Assembly (NCBI RefSeq): GCF_032854445.1
Contig: NC_088295.1
Span: forward strand, 41,591,385-41,655,384
DNA length: 64,000 nucleotides
Direction of reading: 5' to 3'
DNA from: Liolophura sinensis
Lineage: Eukaryota > Mollusca > Polyplacophora > Chitonida > Chitonidae
Shown here: piece after piece, positions 62,065 through 64,000 of the stretch
How positions within the stretch are numbered: position 1 is the stretch's first letter
How the letters are laid out: every line of letters starts with the position of its first letter
Made by a program: the position numbers and the translations under genes
Notes under the pieces: model-generated
The model's input: only the letters and a program-made list of their open reading frames with translations
Told to the model about the DNA's origin: nothing
Databases searched by the model: none

Positions 62065-62445
62065 ATGGACTGTGACGAACTGATCGACCAGCTGCTTGAC
62101 GAAGGCGGCCAGCCTGGAGAAACAAATGACATGCCATCCGCCCGGGCCCGCGGTGGGGCACAACCAAAACGGTCCGGAGGTCCTGCGGGCGCAGAGTCAA
62201 AGCAATTAACCGCACGGTCTCCTGACATGGCACGGCACAGGGACAGGCTGGCTTGGCTGCACGCGTCGGGTGAGCAGAACAAGCGGTACTTGGGTAAAAA
62301 CGTGTCAGCCGACAAGATCGACTCCATGAGCGACGAGGATATCGAAAGGCTGTTCTCCCGATATGGGTCTCGTCTGGGCGCCCAAATGACTAAGACTCTC
62401 GGGGAAGCCGCCTTACAGGCGTATGGGATGGTGGCCGAGAGTTGA
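62065..62445 (+). CDS. Viral-element protein of unknown function, 126 residues
   Basis: ATG at 62,065. The first half is acidic, then Pro/Gly/Arg-rich and probably disordered. The second half is a compact helical region with LGKNVSADKIDSMSDEDIER and RLGAQMTKTLGEAALQAYG. It is intact to a TGA. The peptide LGKNVSADKI recurs in the next gene through a 31-bp exact DNA repeat. I do not recognise the family. It may have continued past 62,445 in another frame. Confidence 0.45.
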   Translation: MDCDELIDQLLDEGGQPGETNDMPSARARGGAQPKRSGGPAGAESKQLTARSPDMARHRDRLAWLHASGEQNKRYLGKNVSADKIDSMSDEDIERLFSRYGSRLGAQMTKTLGEAALQAYGMVAES

Positions 62446-62586
62446 CAGAAGTTGGAAGAAGAGCTATAAGCTCAACAGTGCTGCGTGCCGGCTGTATCAC
62501 AACTATGGCATGTACTTTCGCCCCGCTAACCATGGCGCTAACCACTGCCAGGCATTGCTCATTTCAACACACCTGCCCTTAGCGAG

Positions 62587-62976
62587 ATGAGCTCTACAGA
62601 AAAGCCGGGGAAAGCGGAGGCGCAGGCAGTGAAGGCCAGGGTGACAGTGGCAAACACTCACGGGGAACAAACAAGCGCATACGATGGTCTTGTTAAAGAT
62701 TCCGAGGGGAGTTGCCGCTGGGAAGGCTATGGCTGCAGCGCGAAAGAACGCGGCCAAGATCTTAGATGAACTTCGGAAAGCAAAAGCTTCTCTGCAACAC
62801 GCGCAAGGCCCCGACCGCGACTCTATCGCACTGCCGGATGACCACCCCAGACCCCTGCGGGGGCACAAGCCGGCGAACGTCAAAAGCTCTACTGGGTGTT
62901 GGTTGGCGTCGCCGGTGTTGGAGTGCTATTCTTCATGTGCTTGGGTAAAAACGTGTCAGCCGACAAGATCACTTAA
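62587..62976 (+). pseudogene. Viral-element Lys/Ala-rich protein with C-terminal membrane helix, frameshifted
   Basis: It starts at ATG 62,587 (MSSTEKPGKAEAQAVKARVT). It changes frame near 62,690 to a Lys/Ala-rich helix (AAARKNAAKILDELRKAK), and again near 62,880 to a hydrophobic helix (YWVLVGVAGVGVLFFMCLG). It ends in LGKNVSADKIT at TAA 62,974-62,976. Three frames carry one protein-like order. It may be a virion core or membrane protein, but that is a guess. Confidence 0.4.
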
Positions 62977-63297
62977 GCCTCGACCTCCTGCAGCCATTGA
63001 CCCGGCAGACCTACGGTTGGGCCACCCACCAGAGAATCATTTGAAGAGAAACCGCAATCCGCATTATATGAAGTAGGTTGCTTGTGACGATAATAACATG
63101 ACATAACAACATTTCAGCTACCGATGGAAAGATGCTCGTTAACGCGCAGTACCACAGCGCAGTCGTCTCAGGAATACTCGACGCTGGGATAGATGGTCGT
63201 TGGAGGCGCCTCTGCCAAGCTAGACTTCACCCCCCGGGAGATCAGGATGGTTGTCGTGGAGGTAGCCCTCGCGATGGCGACCAAGGACCAAGTTGTT
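62977..63297. other. Viral-element spacer
   Basis: No clear coding sense. The open plus-strand frame from 63,193 is a shadow of the polymerase fragment to its right. The polymerase reading also becomes unrecognisable left of about 63,298. Confidence 0.35.
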
Positions 63298-63702
63298 AGC
63301 TACTGCATGGTGTTTCGAAACCATGGAGATGCCGCCACGCATTCCTTTCTCTATGAAGAGGCGCTAGTCGTAGTCTGTGAGCAACTCCAGCCTTACGGCT
63401 GTCTTTTTGAGGAGCGCATCCCAGGAGAGCCCAGGGCTGGTGTAGAAATGGGCGGGGTCCAGGCCGTACTGCCGAATGCAGGTCTTCCGGAAGGTCTCGA
63501 AGACGTCCGCCAGAAGGAGGTTGTGATAGTCTCCTAAAACACGGCAGCCAAAGGTCTCTCAGACCTTCTTAGCATGGGTGTAGCCGCCTTCGCCGATGTG
63601 CTGGTCGGAGAGCTTGCTGTACAAGGCTTCCTTAGGCGGAAGTTGTTTTTCTTCAAAGCGCTCCCAGAAGTCCCATGGATTGCGCTGGTTGCCCAGTGTA
63701 AC
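63298..63702 (-). pseudogene. DNA polymerase B (protein-primed type) fragment
   Basis: Read on the minus strand from about 63,702, one frame gives NPWDFWERFE, then LGDYHNLLLADVFETFRKTC, IRQYGLDPAHFYTSPGLSWD, and EKGMRGGISMVSKHHAVANN. This order (DYH..LLADVFE, then Y.LDP..Y.TSPGLSWDA, then GMRGG) is typical of the palm region of family B polymerases in Maverick/Polinton, adintovirus and linear-plasmid elements. The frame contains a TGA near 63,562 and a TAG near 63,382. Exonuclease and C-terminal palm motifs are not present. Confidence 0.7.
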
Positions 63703-64000
63703 CGTCTATCTTATAGACAGCTTTCATACAGACCAGCATGTCATGTGTAACATCATAGATGGCGCCTCTTGTAGTATGGGTTCTTTACATATCTGTTCGG
63801 TTAAGGTCTGTAACGATCATTTTCGAACTGTATCTAATACCGCTTAACCTGGAGCTAGGGGCCGTAAAGGCAGCCAAGCTCATTACATCTGCATGATGCC
63901 TTTATGAACAGTTGCAATCAAAGCGCGACTGAGAAACCTTGTTTAATTCTCATTTGACCTGGAACTCATTCATGGACTACGAATTTGAATTTTGATATGG
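63703..64000. other. Right edge: spacer ending in the inverted repeat
   Basis: A small hairpin-like sequence (GTCTAT.CTTATAGAC, near 63,703-63,718) lies at the polymerase end. Then comes non-coding sequence, then the right arm of the 49-bp inverted repeat to the last base. Confidence 0.4.
63952..64000 (-). repeat. 49-bp inverted repeat, right arm
   Basis: Reverse complement of 61,325-61,373 without mismatch. Because it runs to the window edge, the repeat may be longer. Confidence 0.95.

Larger units (their letters stand above)
58114..63702. mobile_element. Degraded endogenous viral element, Maverick/Polinton- or adintovirus-like
   Basis: This block has higher G+C and denser coding frames than its surroundings, and no introns. 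It contains a DNA polymerase B fragment, a packaging-ATPase fragment and a capsid-like pseudogene, plus small proteins. That set is characteristic of Maverick/Polinton elements and adintoviruses. Gene directions are mixed: minus at 58,114-59,830, plus at 59,840-62,976, minus at 63,298-63,702. Frameshifts and stops interrupt the large genes. No integrase or protease was recognised, and the termini are not certain. The assignment to this supergroup is inference from motifs. Boundaries are the outermost coding traces. Confidence 0.6.

Noticed and set aside
62503-62883. 126-codon minus-strand frame opposite the Lys/Ala-rich viral gene
   Set aside because: Cys/Arg/Ala-rich reading typical of the antisense of a GC-rich coding region; no domain.
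63193-63537. 114-codon plus-strand frame at the right edge
   Set aside because: Antisense shadow of the polymerase B fragment, whose minus-strand reading gives recognisable family motifs despite two stops.

Overview
This window is animal nuclear DNA. Its genes are split by GT-AG introns, it is AT-rich with long gene-free stretches, and it carries many tRNA-headed SINEs. The commonest SINE ends in a molecule of the type GTACGGCGTAAAACACCAATCAAATAAATA, a tail I associate with mollusc and other lophotrochozoan genomes. A lophotrochozoan, most likely a mollusc, is therefore my inference. The species is not determined.

Layout. (1) 2,107-14,658, plus strand: a complete 10-coding-exon sodium/calcium exchanger gene (NCX/SLC8 family, copy A, 813 residues). 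(2) 14,659-43,892: about 29 kb with no recognisable protein gene. It holds SINEs, three minisatellites (71, 44 and 33 bp periods), a microsatellite, and one GC-rich segment (34,020-34,352) that could be the promoter and first non-coding exon of the next gene. (3) 43,968-50,139, plus strand: a second complete 10-coding-exon exchanger (copy B, 821 residues). Every splice phase is the same as in copy A, so the two are an old tandem duplication. (4) 53,215-57,395, minus strand: the 3' part of a gene encoding a death domain, a basic linker, a TRADD-N-like domain and a helical C-terminus. This suggests a death-receptor or innate-immunity adaptor. Its 5' end is not found. (5) About 58,114-63,702: a degraded endogenous viral element of the Maverick/Polinton or adintovirus kind. 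It holds a capsid-like pseudogene, a packaging-ATPase fragment, a protein-primed-type DNA polymerase B fragment on the opposite strand, and several small conserved-looking ORFs. Frameshifts and stops interrupt the large genes. A 49-bp perfect inverted repeat brackets the ATPase-polymerase part and runs to the last base of the window.

How it fits together. The exchangers are plasma-membrane antiporters that extrude Ca2+ using the Na+ gradient. Both keep the transport (alpha) repeats and a good Ca2+-sensing CBD1, but their XIP and CBD2 regions differ from the vertebrate pattern. The death-domain gene is unrelated to them. The viral element sits upstream of that gene's visible exons and is probably an independent insertion. 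All coordinates come from reading splice sites and reading frames by eye. No alignments, searches or expression data were available.
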